NCBI GenBank assembly: GCA_003230535.1
Contig: QIEW01000177.1
Span: forward strand, 1 to 11,119
Length of the DNA stretch: 11,119 nt
Source of the DNA: a bacterium
GTDB lineage: Bacteria; SZUA-182; SZUA-191
Reading direction: 5' to 3'
Shown here: one piece after another, positions 1 to 7,562 of the stretch
How positions within the stretch are numbered: the stretch's first letter is position 1
How the letters are laid out: the number at the start of each line of letters is the position of its first letter
The notes under the pieces: generated by a model
What the model was told of the DNA's origin: nothing
Seen by the model: the letters and a program-made list of their open reading frames with translations, nothing else
Databases searched by the model: none
Program-made: the position numbers and the translations under genes

Positions 1-18
1 TCTACCAGGGAGAAGGCA

Positions 19-1518
19 GTGGCGGAAGGGGAACTTGCCACGGTTGCCAAGGGGGCTGGTATGGCCCTTGTAGGTTACATTTCCAAGGGGATACTGCTTT
101 ACTTGCTTAGTTTTATCCTGGCCAGATTTCTCGGGGCGGAAGCCCTGGGGCTTTATTTCCTGGGGATAACTATGGTGATGATTACGTCTATGATTGCCCG
201 TCTAGGCTTGGGAAACGGGACATTGAGGTATGTGGCTCTTTATCGGGGTGAAGGAGATTTAAGCCGGGCCAAAGGGAGTTTTCTCGTCGGCGCTTTGTTT
301 AGTTTCACCTTTGGCTTGATTTTTGGCCTGGGGTTGTTTCTTACGGCGGAATTTTGGGCGGTAAGTATCTTCCATAAGCCGGATTTAGCCCAAGTCATAA
401 GATTAATTTCCTGGAGCCTGCCCTTTGTGTCGGTATCAGTGATATTGGTAGCCGGTCTGCAAGCCTTTTATAAGATGAAATATCATGCTTGTATAAAGGG
501 TTTTATAGAACCCGGGCTGCCCATAATTATCTTCTTCATTTTTTATTTTTTCGGCTTTAGGCTCGGCGCAGCAGTTATATCTTATGTCCTCACCTCGGTA
601 ATCGCCTGTGTTTATGGAGTAATGGCGGTCAACAGAGTAACGCCGCTATTTAAAAGGTCTCTCCTGCCCAAGTATGAATTGAAAGAACTTTTTACCTATT
701 CCGCTCCCCTGTTTTTGATGACCTCTTTTTGGATAATCCAGACCCGCATTGACATATTAATGTTGGGCTATTTTACAGGGTCCAAAGAAGTGGGCATCTA
801 TGGCATTGCGGCTCAGCTTGCCATCCTGGGGGTTATAATACAATATTCTTTCAACGCTATTTTTGCCCCTATGATTGCCGATCTTTACCACCGGAAGGAG
901 CATGAAAAACTAGGCAGAATGTTCAAAACAGTAACCCGCTGGATAATTACCATCTCACTCCCCATCTACCTGGTTTTAACGCTATTTTCTAAGGAAGTAA
1001 TGGGGATCATGGGGTCTGAATTTGCTGTCGGAGGAATATGTTTAGTTATTTTAGCGATCGGGCAGGCGGTTAACTTAGGTACCGGTTCGGTGGGGTGCAT
1101 GTTGACTATGACAGGCAAAACAGGCATTGCTTTGTTCAATGCGGCGCTGGTCTGCTTGCTAAACATCCTGTTGAACTATGTATTAATCCCTGGATATGGT
1201 ATTTCGGGGGCCGCCCTGGCGACGGCAATTTCTCTTTCAGCCATAAATTTGTTGCGCTTGGTAGAGGTCTATTTATTGTTGGGAATTCAGCCCTATAGTT
1301 TAGCAGTGTTGAAGCCGGTTTCCGTTGGAGTGGGGATATTACTCCTCTGTAGCTTTTTAACCAAAATGTTCCTGATAGGTAATTCCCTTCAATTAGCGGC
1401 GGCCATTAGTCTGATGATGGCGGCTTATGTGGCCGGCGTTTACCTGGGGGGGCTGGCAGACGGCGATGAACAGGTGGTTTTTGCTATCAAAAGAAAGCTG
1501 GGTGGAGTAGTAAGCTAA
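19..1518 (+). CDS. Wzx-type polysaccharide flippase (MOP/RfbX family)
   Basis: Predicted multi-spanning inner-membrane protein of 499 residues that would move an undecaprenyl-diphosphate-linked glycan unit across the membrane. Hydrophobic segments fill nearly the whole chain, as in the 12-14-helix polysaccharide synthesis/MATE-like fold. Residues 61-80 (RLGLGN, then RYVALYRGEGD) match the usual loop after the second helix in Wzx proteins, and the length is typical. The GTG start has AGGGAG at 7-12, six bases upstream. The frame stays open to the left edge of the window, so an earlier start cannot be excluded; ATG at 61 is a weaker alternative. The gene ends with TAA before a repeat-filled gap. 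Its company (WecA-like, Wzy-like and Alg13/14-like genes) supports lipid-linked glycan export rather than drug efflux. The sugar unit carried cannot be read from the sequence. Confidence 0.9.
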   Translation: MAEGELATVAKGAGMALVGYISKGILLYLLSFILARFLGAEALGLYFLGITMVMITSMIARLGLGNGTLRYVALYRGEGDLSRAKGSFLVGALFSFTFGLIFGLGLFLTAEFWAVSIFHKPDLAQVIRLISWSLPFVSVSVILVAGLQAFYKMKYHACIKGFIEPGLPIIIFFIFYFFGFRLGAAVISYVLTSVIACVYGVMAVNRVTPLFKRSLLPKYELKELFTYSAPLFLMTSFWIIQTRIDILMLGYFTGSKEVGIYGIAAQLAILGVIIQYSFNAIFAPMIADLYHRKEHEKLGRMFKTVTRWIITISLPIYLVLTLFSKEVMGIMGSEFAVGGICLVILAIGQAVNLGTGSVGCMLTMTGKTGIALFNAALVCLLNILLNYVLIPGYGISGAALATAISLSAINLLRLVEVYLLLGIQPYSLAVLKPVSVGVGILLLCSFLTKMFLIGNSLQLAAAISLMMAAYVAGVYLGGLADGDEQVVFAIKRKLGGVVS

Positions 1519-1543
1519 CTGGATAGTATAGGAATTTCCATTT

Positions 1544-1639
1544 TCCCCCTCCTCCGGTGGGAGGGGATCAAGGGGAGGGGGAACCTCTTGGAGTTACCCT
1601 ATCACCCCCGCCTAACCTCCCCCATCAAGGGGGAGGGAA
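1544..1639. repeat. GC-rich imperfect inverted repeat with internal hairpins
   Basis: The gap after the flippase holds a strongly C/G-biased stretch whose ends are imperfect reverse complements (TTCCCCCTCC at the left, GGGGGAGGGAA at the right). Each half folds on itself: CCCCTCC at 1547-1553 pairs with GGAGGGG shortly after, and CCTCCCCC (1616-1623) pairs perfectly with GGGGGAGG (1629-1636) around ATCAA. Neither hairpin is followed by a T-run, so they are poor intrinsic terminators. The CCTAACCT plus C-rich hairpin design recurs in the right-hand element near 10714-10806, suggesting one dispersed repeat class. No coding content is seen. Confidence 0.65.
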
Positions 1640-1680
1640 CCACAAAAAGTCCGCACCAGCGGTGCGCTAAGTTCAAAAAT

Positions 1681-1715
1681 TCTCTGCGCCCCTCTGCGTT
1701 CCCTGCGGTGAATAA
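1681..1715. repeat. CTCTGCG-type dispersed intergenic repeat
   Basis: Three staggered CTGCG motifs (TCTCTGCGCC, CCTCTGCGTT, CCCTGCGGTGAATAA) lie just before the first methyltransferase gene. From memory, phrases of this kind are common in intergenic DNA of many environmental bacterial genomes; their function is unknown. It ends about 30 bases before the next start codon. A TAAAAT box at 1723-1728 lies between, but no matching -35 is visible, so I do not call a promoter. Confidence 0.5.
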
Positions 1716-1744
1716 CTTAGGGTAAAATAACTGCCGCTGACTTT

Positions 1745-2650
1745 ATGCCGATGCCTCAATATTATATACCTTATCAAGATATATCATCCAGGCTCAGAAA
1801 TTATTGGGTACTAGTGCGGCGTAATTTCAGTCCCGGCAGGCTTGCTTTTAGTGAGTATATGGAAGTCTTCATGCCCATGAAGGAGCGCCTGGAGGCTTGT
1901 TTGGGGGGAGAAATTCACCGCAAAACAATCCTGGATATTGGTTGCGGCCAGAGATGCCCGTTGACCTTATTATTCTCTAATTATGCAAAAAACATTGTCG
2001 TAGGAATAGACACCTGTTTTATTAAGCCGGGTATTAGTTTAAAAAAATACCTTAATATATATCATTTTAATGGAATAGAGCGGCTTTTCAGGTGTATGGT
2101 ACGCGAATTGGTGTTTGATAAAATGTTCTATCAGCAGTTAGGGCGGTTAGCGGGGTTTCGCCCTGACTTTGATAGTCTAAGGCTGGAAACCGCAGATGCT
2201 ACCCAATTGCCTTATAAAGACGGCAGTTTTGATTTAGTTATCTCTAATGCCGTATTTGAGCATATCCCCGATGTGGAAAAGGCGGTGGTGGAAATGAAGA
2301 GGGCGCTGAAGGAAGGCGGGGTATGTTACATCAGGATTCATTTATACAGCAGCATTACGGGCGGCCATAACCTGGCGTGGGCCCATCCGGATACAAATCC
2401 GCCCCCCGGCGCTCCCCCTTGGGATCACCTGAGAGATAAAATGCGTCTCAACAATAATCATGTTTATCTAAACAAACTCAGGGAAAAGGATTTTTATGAA
2501 ATATTTAGCAGTAATTTAAAGATTGTAGAGTGGATTAATGACAGGTATGAGGGCCAGTCATTACTTACTCCACAAATAAAGGCGGAATTAAAAACATATT
2601 CTGAAGAAGAGTTGACTAAAAGCTTTGTGGTGGTAATTGCTCAAAAGTAG
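1745..2650 (+). CDS. Class I SAM-dependent methyltransferase (type 11-like)
   Basis: Predicted cytoplasmic methyltransferase of 301 residues with a Rossmann-type SAM-binding core. Motif I is LDIGCGQ (63-69), followed by the acidic strand end VVGID (85-89). DATQLPY (151-157) marks the adenine-binding region, FDLVISNAVFEHI (162-174) is the motif IV/post-IV stretch, and GG at 191-192 precedes the next strand. Residues 90-150 form an unusually long insert between the second strand and the DATQLPY motif; it and the C-terminal third probably form the substrate lid. The substrate is unknown; in this locus a glycan or lipid-linked sugar is the natural guess. The ATG has no good Shine-Dalgarno sequence, and ATG at 1751 is an alternative. 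The last ten codons and stop lie in a 40-bp sequence repeated 334 bases downstream. Confidence 0.85.
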   Translation: MPMPQYYIPYQDISSRLRNYWVLVRRNFSPGRLAFSEYMEVFMPMKERLEACLGGEIHRKTILDIGCGQRCPLTLLFSNYAKNIVVGIDTCFIKPGISLKKYLNIYHFNGIERLFRCMVRELVFDKMFYQQLGRLAGFRPDFDSLRLETADATQLPYKDGSFDLVISNAVFEHIPDVEKAVVEMKRALKEGGVCYIRIHLYSSITGGHNLAWAHPDTNPPPGAPPWDHLRDKMRLNNNHVYLNKLREKDFYEIFSSNLKIVEWINDRYEGQSLLTPQIKAELKTYSEEELTKSFVVVIAQK

Positions 2651-2656
2651 CTCTTA
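2617..2656 (+). repeat. 40-bp direct repeat, copy 1 (3' end of methyltransferase gene)
   Basis: This segment encodes the last ten residues of the first methyltransferase (KSFVVVIAQK), its TAG stop and six further bases. It matches 2951-2990 at 39 of 40 positions. The single difference (G at 2647, A at 2981) is silent in the lysine codon. Confidence 0.95.
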
Positions 2657-2770
2657 TACCAATCCGCTATCAAAGATTAAAGAATTGTGTCAGGAGGTAA
2701 CTCCTGACGCCACAGCTGGCAGGTATGGGGGTGCTGTCAGATGTTACCATCTGACAGCAAATTGGTATTA
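2654..2770. repeat. Hairpin-bearing MITE/REP-like element A
   Basis: Near-terminal inverted repeats TTATACCAAT (2654-2663) and ATTGGTATTA (2761-2770) match at 9 of 10 positions and could be read as TACCAAT ends flanked by a TTA duplication. Inside are two perfect hairpins. GTCAGGAG (2689-2696) pairs with CTCCTGAC (2701-2708) around GTAA. TGCTGTCAGATG (2732-2743) pairs with CATCTGACAGCA (2748-2759) around TTAC, which reads GTAA on the other strand. The two hairpins share the GTCAG stem motif in opposite orientations. No ORF of substance is present, so any mobility would need a transposase elsewhere. The family is not identified. Confidence 0.65.
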
Positions 2771-2774
2771 GAAC

Positions 2775-2802
2775 TTTGGACACTCGTGTTTGGACACTCG
2801 TG
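2775..2802. repeat. 14-bp tandem repeat (two perfect copies)
   Basis: TTTGGACACTCGTG occurs twice back to back (2775-2788 and 2789-2802), followed by a partial third unit TCTCGTG (2803-2809). The first unit is also the left inverted-repeat arm of element B, so the array may come from slippage at the element's end. Confidence 0.85.
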
Positions 2803-2911
2803 TCTCGTGTTTCGGGAGTCCCTCCCGAAACAGATCCATGTCGTGATAACAGCGGATTTATTTCGGGAAGGATTCCCGAAATACAATTCTATCCTCCATG
2901 AAGTGTCCAAA
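2775..2911. repeat. MITE/REP-doublet-like element B
   Basis: The ends TTTGGACACT (2775-2784) and AGTGTCCAAA (2902-2911) are perfect 10-bp inverted repeats. Within lie two related hairpins 29 bases apart. TTTCGGGAG (2810-2818) pairs with CTCCCGAAA (2822-2830) around TCC. ATTTCGGGAA (2860-2869) pairs with TTCCCGAAAT (2873-2882) around GGA. Both stems share the TTTCGGGA core, the arrangement expected of a REP doublet. RAYT-type (IS200/IS605-related) transposases are the known mobilisers of such repeats, but none is in this window. Confidence 0.65.
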
Positions 2912-2950
2912 AAATGGACTGATTTTCACCCATATTTACGAGGTCTGAAT

Positions 2951-2990
2951 TAAAAGCTTTGTGGTGGTAATTGCTCAAAAATAGCTCTTA
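2951..2990 (+). repeat. 40-bp direct repeat, copy 2
   Basis: This second copy of the 3' end of the first methyltransferase gene, including its stop codon, matches 2617-2656 at 39 of 40 positions. It is not attached to any reading frame of note here. The sequence following this copy (2991 onward) does not resemble what follows copy 1, so a simple tandem duplication of the whole 334-bp unit does not explain it. Confidence 0.95.
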
Positions 2991-3050
2991 GGACTTGGGC
3001 TGTACCCCAAATAGTCGGAGCAGCGGCCAAATCAAGAGGATATAGATGGT

Positions 3051-4691
3051 ATGAAACGTAAAGAAGAGAACGCCAAGGTGTTCATTTTTTGTTTAGACGG
3101 GGCTGCCTGGCGAGTGTTAACTCCCCTTATAAAAAAGGGGAAAATGCCCAATTTAGGCCGCCTAATCCAACAAGGGGTTAGCGGTGTGTTAATGTCTACC
3201 ATACCACCCCTTACTGCGCCTGCGTGGTCCACTTTCCTAACGGGCGTTAATCCTGGAAGCCATGGTGTATATGAATTTGGGCAGTATAAAAGTGGCAGCT
3301 ATAACACCGTACTTGTGAATTCCAGACATATTACCCATAAGACGCTCTGGCAAATTCTTTCTGATGCGGGGAAAAAAATTATAAGCGTCAGTGTACCGCT
3401 CACCTATCCGCCCCCCAAGGTGAATGGTTATCTAATAAGCGGTATGCTTACCCCAAATACAAATTGTACTTTTACTTACCCGCCGGAGCTTTCCAAAGAA
3501 ATTTTGAGAGAAATCAAAAACTATAAGATCGTAACCACCGGAGGTGTTTTTGCCAGAAAGGGACTGGTAAAATTCGTGGAGGAGTTAATAGATACGGAGA
3601 CGAAACGAATTAATGCCACCCGTTATTTGATGGGGAAGGGGGAGTGGGATGTAGCGATGGTACATATCCTGTCTGTGGATATTTTGCAGCATCAGCTTTA
3701 CCCTTATTTGGAGGGGGAAATTTCAGCCGGGAAAGACAAAGAAAGGGTGGAGGAATTCTTTAGGGCTATTGACAAGGAATTTGGCCGCATTCAATCGGCG
3801 CTGCCGGACAATTGTCTCAAAATAGTTATGTCCGACCATGGTTTTGGCCCCTCTGACTACACTGTTCGGCTAAATAATTTTTTAATTGAAAAAGGGCTGC
3901 TGGTTTTAAAACCGACCGCCCTCTCTTATTATTTTTTAAACTTAGCGCGCTTCCTGCTCCGATTTGATAAGTTTCATTTGAGTAAATGGTTTTATAAGAG
4001 AAAGCGAAGGGATATTCAGGAAAATATCGGGACTAAAATGATTAATTGGGAAAAGACCAAGGCTTTTGTGGTCAATGGCTCCATTTATGGACATATATAC
4101 ATTAATCTTAAAGGGAGAGAGCCTCTCGGCGTGGTTAATCCGGGTTCTGAGTATGAGGAATTAAGGGATTATATTGCCGCCGCTGCCGGTGAAATAAAAA
4201 ATCCTGAAACCAATAAACCAGTGGTGGCCAAAGTTTATAGGAGGGAGGAGGTTTACAGCGGCCCCAAGATTGGAGATGCACCCGACCTTATAATAGTTCC
4301 GGAAGAAGGATACTATTTTCGAAGCAGTATATTTCAGGATAACAGTAAAATTGTGACTAAGAACCGGATAAGACGAGACCTTATGGGAACCCATCAACAG
4401 GATGGGATCATGGTTTTTTCTGGTCCTTTTATAAAAGAGAACACCAAAATAAATAAAGCCAATCTGGTTGATATTTTCCCTACCATTCTATATTGCTTAG
4501 GGCTGGAAGTTCCGGATTATTGCGAGGGCCGAGTGTTATTGGAAGCCTTCAATGAGGTATTCCAGGAGCGGAAGCAACTTCATTTCAAGAAAGAAACTGC
4601 CATTAATACAGAGACATATGTCCCATCTTATTCCCAGGATGACGAAAAAGTTATTGAACAAAGATTGCGTGAACTAGGTTATTTAGAATGA
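3051..4691 (+). CDS. Alkaline-phosphatase-superfamily phosphodiesterase/nucleotide pyrophosphatase-like protein
   Basis: A 546-residue protein of the type I phosphodiesterase/nucleotide pyrophosphatase group. The two-metal site looks complete: D16 in FIFCLDG, the likely nucleophile T55 in PPLTAPAWS, D210 and H214 in SVDILQH, D262-H263 in MSDHGF, and H428 in MGTHQQ. The MPNLGRL and NPGSHGVYEF stretches are also typical. The C-terminus (LRELGYLE) resembles the tail common in this subfamily. There is no signal peptide or clear membrane span, so it probably acts in the cytoplasm or peripherally. The substrate is unknown; a nucleotide-sugar, lipid-diphosphate sugar or phospho-glycan is possible. 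Related genes occur often in polysaccharide loci. AGAGGA at 3035-3040 sits ten bases before the ATG. It overlaps the next gene by ATGA, so coupled expression is likely. Confidence 0.87.
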   Translation: MKRKEENAKVFIFCLDGAAWRVLTPLIKKGKMPNLGRLIQQGVSGVLMSTIPPLTAPAWSTFLTGVNPGSHGVYEFGQYKSGSYNTVLVNSRHITHKTLWQILSDAGKKIISVSVPLTYPPPKVNGYLISGMLTPNTNCTFTYPPELSKEILREIKNYKIVTTGGVFARKGLVKFVEELIDTETKRINATRYLMGKGEWDVAMVHILSVDILQHQLYPYLEGEISAGKDKERVEEFFRAIDKEFGRIQSALPDNCLKIVMSDHGFGPSDYTVRLNNFLIEKGLLVLKPTALSYYFLNLARFLLRFDKFHLSKWFYKRKRRDIQENIGTKMINWEKTKAFVVNGSIYGHIYINLKGREPLGVVNPGSEYEELRDYIAAAAGEIKNPETNKPVVAKVYRREEVYSGPKIGDAPDLIIVPEEGYYFRSSIFQDNSKIVTKNRIRRDLMGTHQQDGIMVFSGPFIKENTKINKANLVDIFPTILYCLGLEVPDYCEGRVLLEAFNEVFQERKQLHFKKETAINTETYVPSYSQDDEKVIEQRLRELGYLE

Positions 4692-6046
4692 CAACAAAAT
4701 CCAATTCGGCAATTGCTGCCATCCCGCTTAAAATTCCCTTCCTTACTACTCCACTGTTAAAAGATGTAATTTATTTGATAATTTTTATACCCCTTTTCTG
4801 GCTGCTTGGTTTTGATCAATTGGGATGGCCGTTTTTGGCCATGCTCTTTCTAGCTAAATTTATTCTAATAAGCGCTAAAAGCGGGAGACGCTTATTTCCA
4901 TCCATTCCCATAATCCATGCGGTTTTTGTGTTCCTGCTCTTTTATCTTTGTTCCGGTTTTTTTGTTCAGAACAGCGTCCGACTTATTACCTTCGCCAGAA
5001 ATTTTTCCATGTACTTTTCCGGGGGAGTGATTTTCCTCCTAACGGTGGCGGCAGTTAAAACAGAAAAGGATTTAACAGATGTTTTCTGGGCGCTAACCAT
5101 CTTTACCTTCATTACTGTATTTATAGGGGCGCTGGTAATTGCAAATATATTAGACTTTGAGTTCTATGCACCCCTATATCATATATTACCGGGCAAGATA
5201 AAAAACCTGAAATTTGCCCGGGCCCTATTCCTCAAAAAGCCGGCTAAAATATTACATGCTCCGCTCATAGATGTTTTTCGTCTAAAAGTTTTTTTTGCTT
5301 TCGCTAACCCGCTAGCAGGACTAATAGACTTAACCATTCCTATCCAGTTTATTTTATGGGGGACCACAAAGAGAAGGTTGCTTAAGTGTTTTCTGCTGGC
5401 AACTCTTATTCTTTCAATTATCAGCCTGAGTTATACCTTGAGCCGGGGAGGAATAATAGCCTTGCTGGTTGGACTGGGCTATTTGGGGGTCCGAAAAAAG
5501 GGCTTCTGGCTAAAGAAGATGTTTTTTACCATTTTGGTGTTCCTGGTTGTACTATTGCTCAATTACACTCTACCCTCGGTAGAAATGTTCCAGCAAAGGG
5601 TTGAAAAGGGATTTGCGCGTAAAGATCCCCGGGAAGTAATTTACAATGCAACTTTCAAATCTTTTATGGAGCTGCCGCTGCTAGGACATGGAACCCAACT
5701 GGATATTCCCGGCAGGCCGGACTTGCCTCCCATGGCTTCCCACGGTACATTCGTAGGCATCCTCTATAAACAGGGAATATTGGGGTTTATGGCGTTTGCG
5801 GCCATTATTTTCAATTTGTTTTTGATGTTGGAGCGGCTTATCAGGCAGAAAACGGATCCTTTTTTAAGAAAAGTGGGGGAATTTCTCTCTATGGCCTTAG
5901 TGGCTTTATTAGTTCAGGCCCTGGTTATTGATATTGACATCGATTCCATCTTCCTCCAATTGGTGTGGCTGTTTTGGGGGTTAATTACCGCTAGTTATCT
6001 ATGTTACAAGAGAGAAGGAAGAGGGACTGGTTATGCTCGGGTTTAA
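4688..6046 (+). CDS. O-antigen polymerase/ligase-like membrane protein (Wzy/WaaL, PF04932-like)
   Basis: A 452-residue polytopic inner-membrane protein with about ten to twelve hydrophobic segments. It carries the family's features: LSRGG (251-255) at the end of a helix, a hydrophilic periplasmic loop (about 297-352), LGHG (332-335), H352 in the SHGTF stretch and KQGILG (361-366) opening the next helix. Family members either polymerise lipid-linked repeat units (Wzy) or transfer a finished chain to an acceptor (WaaL); sequence alone does not separate these. Its ATG overlaps the phosphodiesterase stop by four bases and its end overlaps the hydrolase-like gene by 14 bases. Residues 172-200, between membrane segments, are basic. 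With Wzx and WecA-like genes nearby, a Wzx/Wzy-dependent glycan pathway is the simplest reading. Confidence 0.82.
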   Translation: MTTKSNSAIAAIPLKIPFLTTPLLKDVIYLIIFIPLFWLLGFDQLGWPFLAMLFLAKFILISAKSGRRLFPSIPIIHAVFVFLLFYLCSGFFVQNSVRLITFARNFSMYFSGGVIFLLTVAAVKTEKDLTDVFWALTIFTFITVFIGALVIANILDFEFYAPLYHILPGKIKNLKFARALFLKKPAKILHAPLIDVFRLKVFFAFANPLAGLIDLTIPIQFILWGTTKRRLLKCFLLATLILSIISLSYTLSRGGIIALLVGLGYLGVRKKGFWLKKMFFTILVFLVVLLLNYTLPSVEMFQQRVEKGFARKDPREVIYNATFKSFMELPLLGHGTQLDIPGRPDLPPMASHGTFVGILYKQGILGFMAFAAIIFNLFLMLERLIRQKTDPFLRKVGEFLSMALVALLVQALVIDIDIDSIFLQLVWLFWGLITASYLCYKREGRGTGYARV

Positions 6047-7562
6047 GGTAAACCTGTTTATAATGGTATTTTTTGCACTGCTTAATTGTTTCTCTTCTGC
6101 TTACGGTTTAGAGGTGGGGATAAAATACAGGGTCCATCCCTCAGATTACAAAAACAGGCTGGCCAAAGATTTCCGTATGTTAGCGGAAGACGGTATAAAA
6201 AATGTTATGTTGGCCATTAGCTGGCGGCAGTGGGAGAAGGAGAAAGGAGTATTGGCTGCCGATACAGTCCAGGCTGTTCATTATGCTTTAACTGTAGCTC
6301 AGCAAGAAGGCATAAAAATTTGTTTGGCTGTCCATTGTTCTTTCTGGAGAGAACAGGGAAACTGGACTATGCCTCGTTGGATCCTTAATACTCGTGGATT
6401 TAGCGATGCCAGCAGTGTCTTGCAGGAAACTAATCTCAGGACGGCATATATAAATTTTATGGAGGCTATTTTTAAAGAATTTTCCCGGGAGAAAGCGTTA
6501 ACAGCCTATAACATACTTGGCGAACCTGTAATGATCAATAAGAGGCTTTTGGCAGGGCGTTTTGCACGCGATATAGTGCGCCGTTGGGAAGGCGTGGTTT
6601 TCATTATAAACGAAGCGAGAAAGCGGCTTAATCGTATTTCTTCAGAGAAAAAACTTATCTTCGGGAATATAATCCCCCAGGATGAAAAGGGACTGGAATT
6701 AATGTTTCCCCCCCAGCTATATAAGCAATTGGATGGCATCGGGATACAGAATCTCATTCATGAGCTGAAATTTTTAAGCCGAATAAGAGAGAAAATTCCT
6801 AATAAACCACTGATCCGTACTGAGGGCGGGAACTATTTTAAGAAGACAAAAGAGTCCAGGCGTCTGGCAAAATTCTATGATTATGACGGGGCCTATGAAT
6901 TTGAACAACTGACGGCTAAACTTGGATTTGAAGCGGATTTTACCTGGCTGATATCATCCGCCGGTCAAGTAAAAGATTTTCCCGGCGCCTTATGGAAAAT
7001 CGTCAAATACGATGGAAGAACACCCTGCTACAGAAAAACACCGTATTACTTTGCCCTGGTTGATGTTGCGCGGGGGGTGGATTCCTTTGAGGCGGTGGAC
7101 GGAACCCAGTTGCCTCAGGACAGGCCGTCTCAGAGCAGGGTGGACCCGACCGGCTTAGGGCCGGGGATCAGCAAGTTCTGGGGAGGGACGGGCAGTATCC
7201 GGGGGATTAAGGACGACTTGCCGCCAATTAAGGACACCTATGGAGCGGCTTTGGTAACCCTCTCTCCCGGCCAAAGGCTGGCGAGGCGGATTGAGGCGGG
7301 AAACTGGGCCGACAATATTAACCCGGCTGCAATCGGTTTATGGCTCAAGTCCGAAGCTGGGGGAAAGGTGGTGGTGGAGCTGCTGGAAAACAATGAGGTA
7401 AAGTGGAGCACAAGTATATCGCTGCCCCACCCCAAATGGAAGCGACTGGAGCTGCCGCTGAACGGAACATCGGTCAAGAACATCACCTGTTTTGCCATGC
7501 GTAACCCCGCTGCCGATACGCTGGTGTTTAAGATAGATAACATAAGGGCTACAGAGAGATGA
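6033..7562 (+). CDS. Secreted clan-A glycoside-hydrolase-like protein with C-terminal beta-sandwich region
   Basis: A 509-residue protein starting with a signal peptide: basic MLGFK, hydrophobic core to about residue 20, likely cleavage after SSAYG (25). Residues 26-340 read as a TIM barrel of the GH5/GH-A type: WRQWEKEKG (64-72), then YNILGEP (159-165) with E164 as probable acid/base, and IRTEGGNYF (251-259) with E254 as probable nucleophile. The GEP in place of NEP is a departure from the classical motif. Residues from about 400 to the end alternate like a beta-sandwich sugar-binding or lectin-like domain, ending KIDNIRATER. It may trim, transglycosylate or remodel the exported glycan. GAGGG at 6021-6025 supports this ATG. 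GC content jumps near 7060, around residue 345, so the C-terminal region may have a different history. Confidence 0.75.
   Translation: MLGFKVNLFIMVFFALLNCFSSAYGLEVGIKYRVHPSDYKNRLAKDFRMLAEDGIKNVMLAISWRQWEKEKGVLAADTVQAVHYALTVAQQEGIKICLAVHCSFWREQGNWTMPRWILNTRGFSDASSVLQETNLRTAYINFMEAIFKEFSREKALTAYNILGEPVMINKRLLAGRFARDIVRRWEGVVFIINEARKRLNRISSEKKLIFGNIIPQDEKGLELMFPPQLYKQLDGIGIQNLIHELKFLSRIREKIPNKPLIRTEGGNYFKKTKESRRLAKFYDYDGAYEFEQLTAKLGFEADFTWLISSAGQVKDFPGALWKIVKYDGRTPCYRKTPYYFALVDVARGVDSFEAVDGTQLPQDRPSQSRVDPTGLGPGISKFWGGTGSIRGIKDDLPPIKDTYGAALVTLSPGQRLARRIEAGNWADNINPAAIGLWLKSEAGGKVVVELLENNEVKWSTSISLPHPKWKRLELPLNGTSVKNITCFAMRNPAADTLVFKIDNIRATER

Larger units (their letters stand above)
2657..3050. 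other. Gene-free gap of about 400 bases between methyltransferase and phosphodiesterase genes
   Basis: Contents in order: most of element A, the start of the second inverted-repeat element at 2775, its two REP-like hairpins, about 40 AT-rich bases with no recognised signal (2912-2950), the second copy of the 40-bp repeat (2951-2990), and a short leader for the next gene. In that leader TTGGG (2995-2999) can pair with CCCAA (3006-3010), extended by GACT/AGTC outside. I see no clear sigma-70 promoter and no T-tailed terminator. A 70-codon frame at 2741-2953 runs through the palindromes and is not credible. Confidence 0.7.

Noticed and set aside
1544-1639. Hairpins as rho-independent terminators after the flippase gene
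   Set aside because: Stems are strong, but no run of T follows any of them and the repeat class recurs elsewhere.
2657-2950. Simple tandem duplication as the origin of the 40-bp repeat
   Set aside because: The sequence after the second copy does not resemble that after the first, nor do the sequences before the copies match.
2741-2953. 70-codon + strand open frame in the repeat-filled gap
   Set aside because: It runs through the hairpins of elements A and B, has no ribosome binding site, and its translation looks like translated palindromes and tandem repeats.
2654-2990. Possible CRISPR array from recurring direct repeats
   Set aside because: There are only two copies of a 40-mer, 334 bases apart, with palindromic elements rather than unique spacers between them, and no cas genes.
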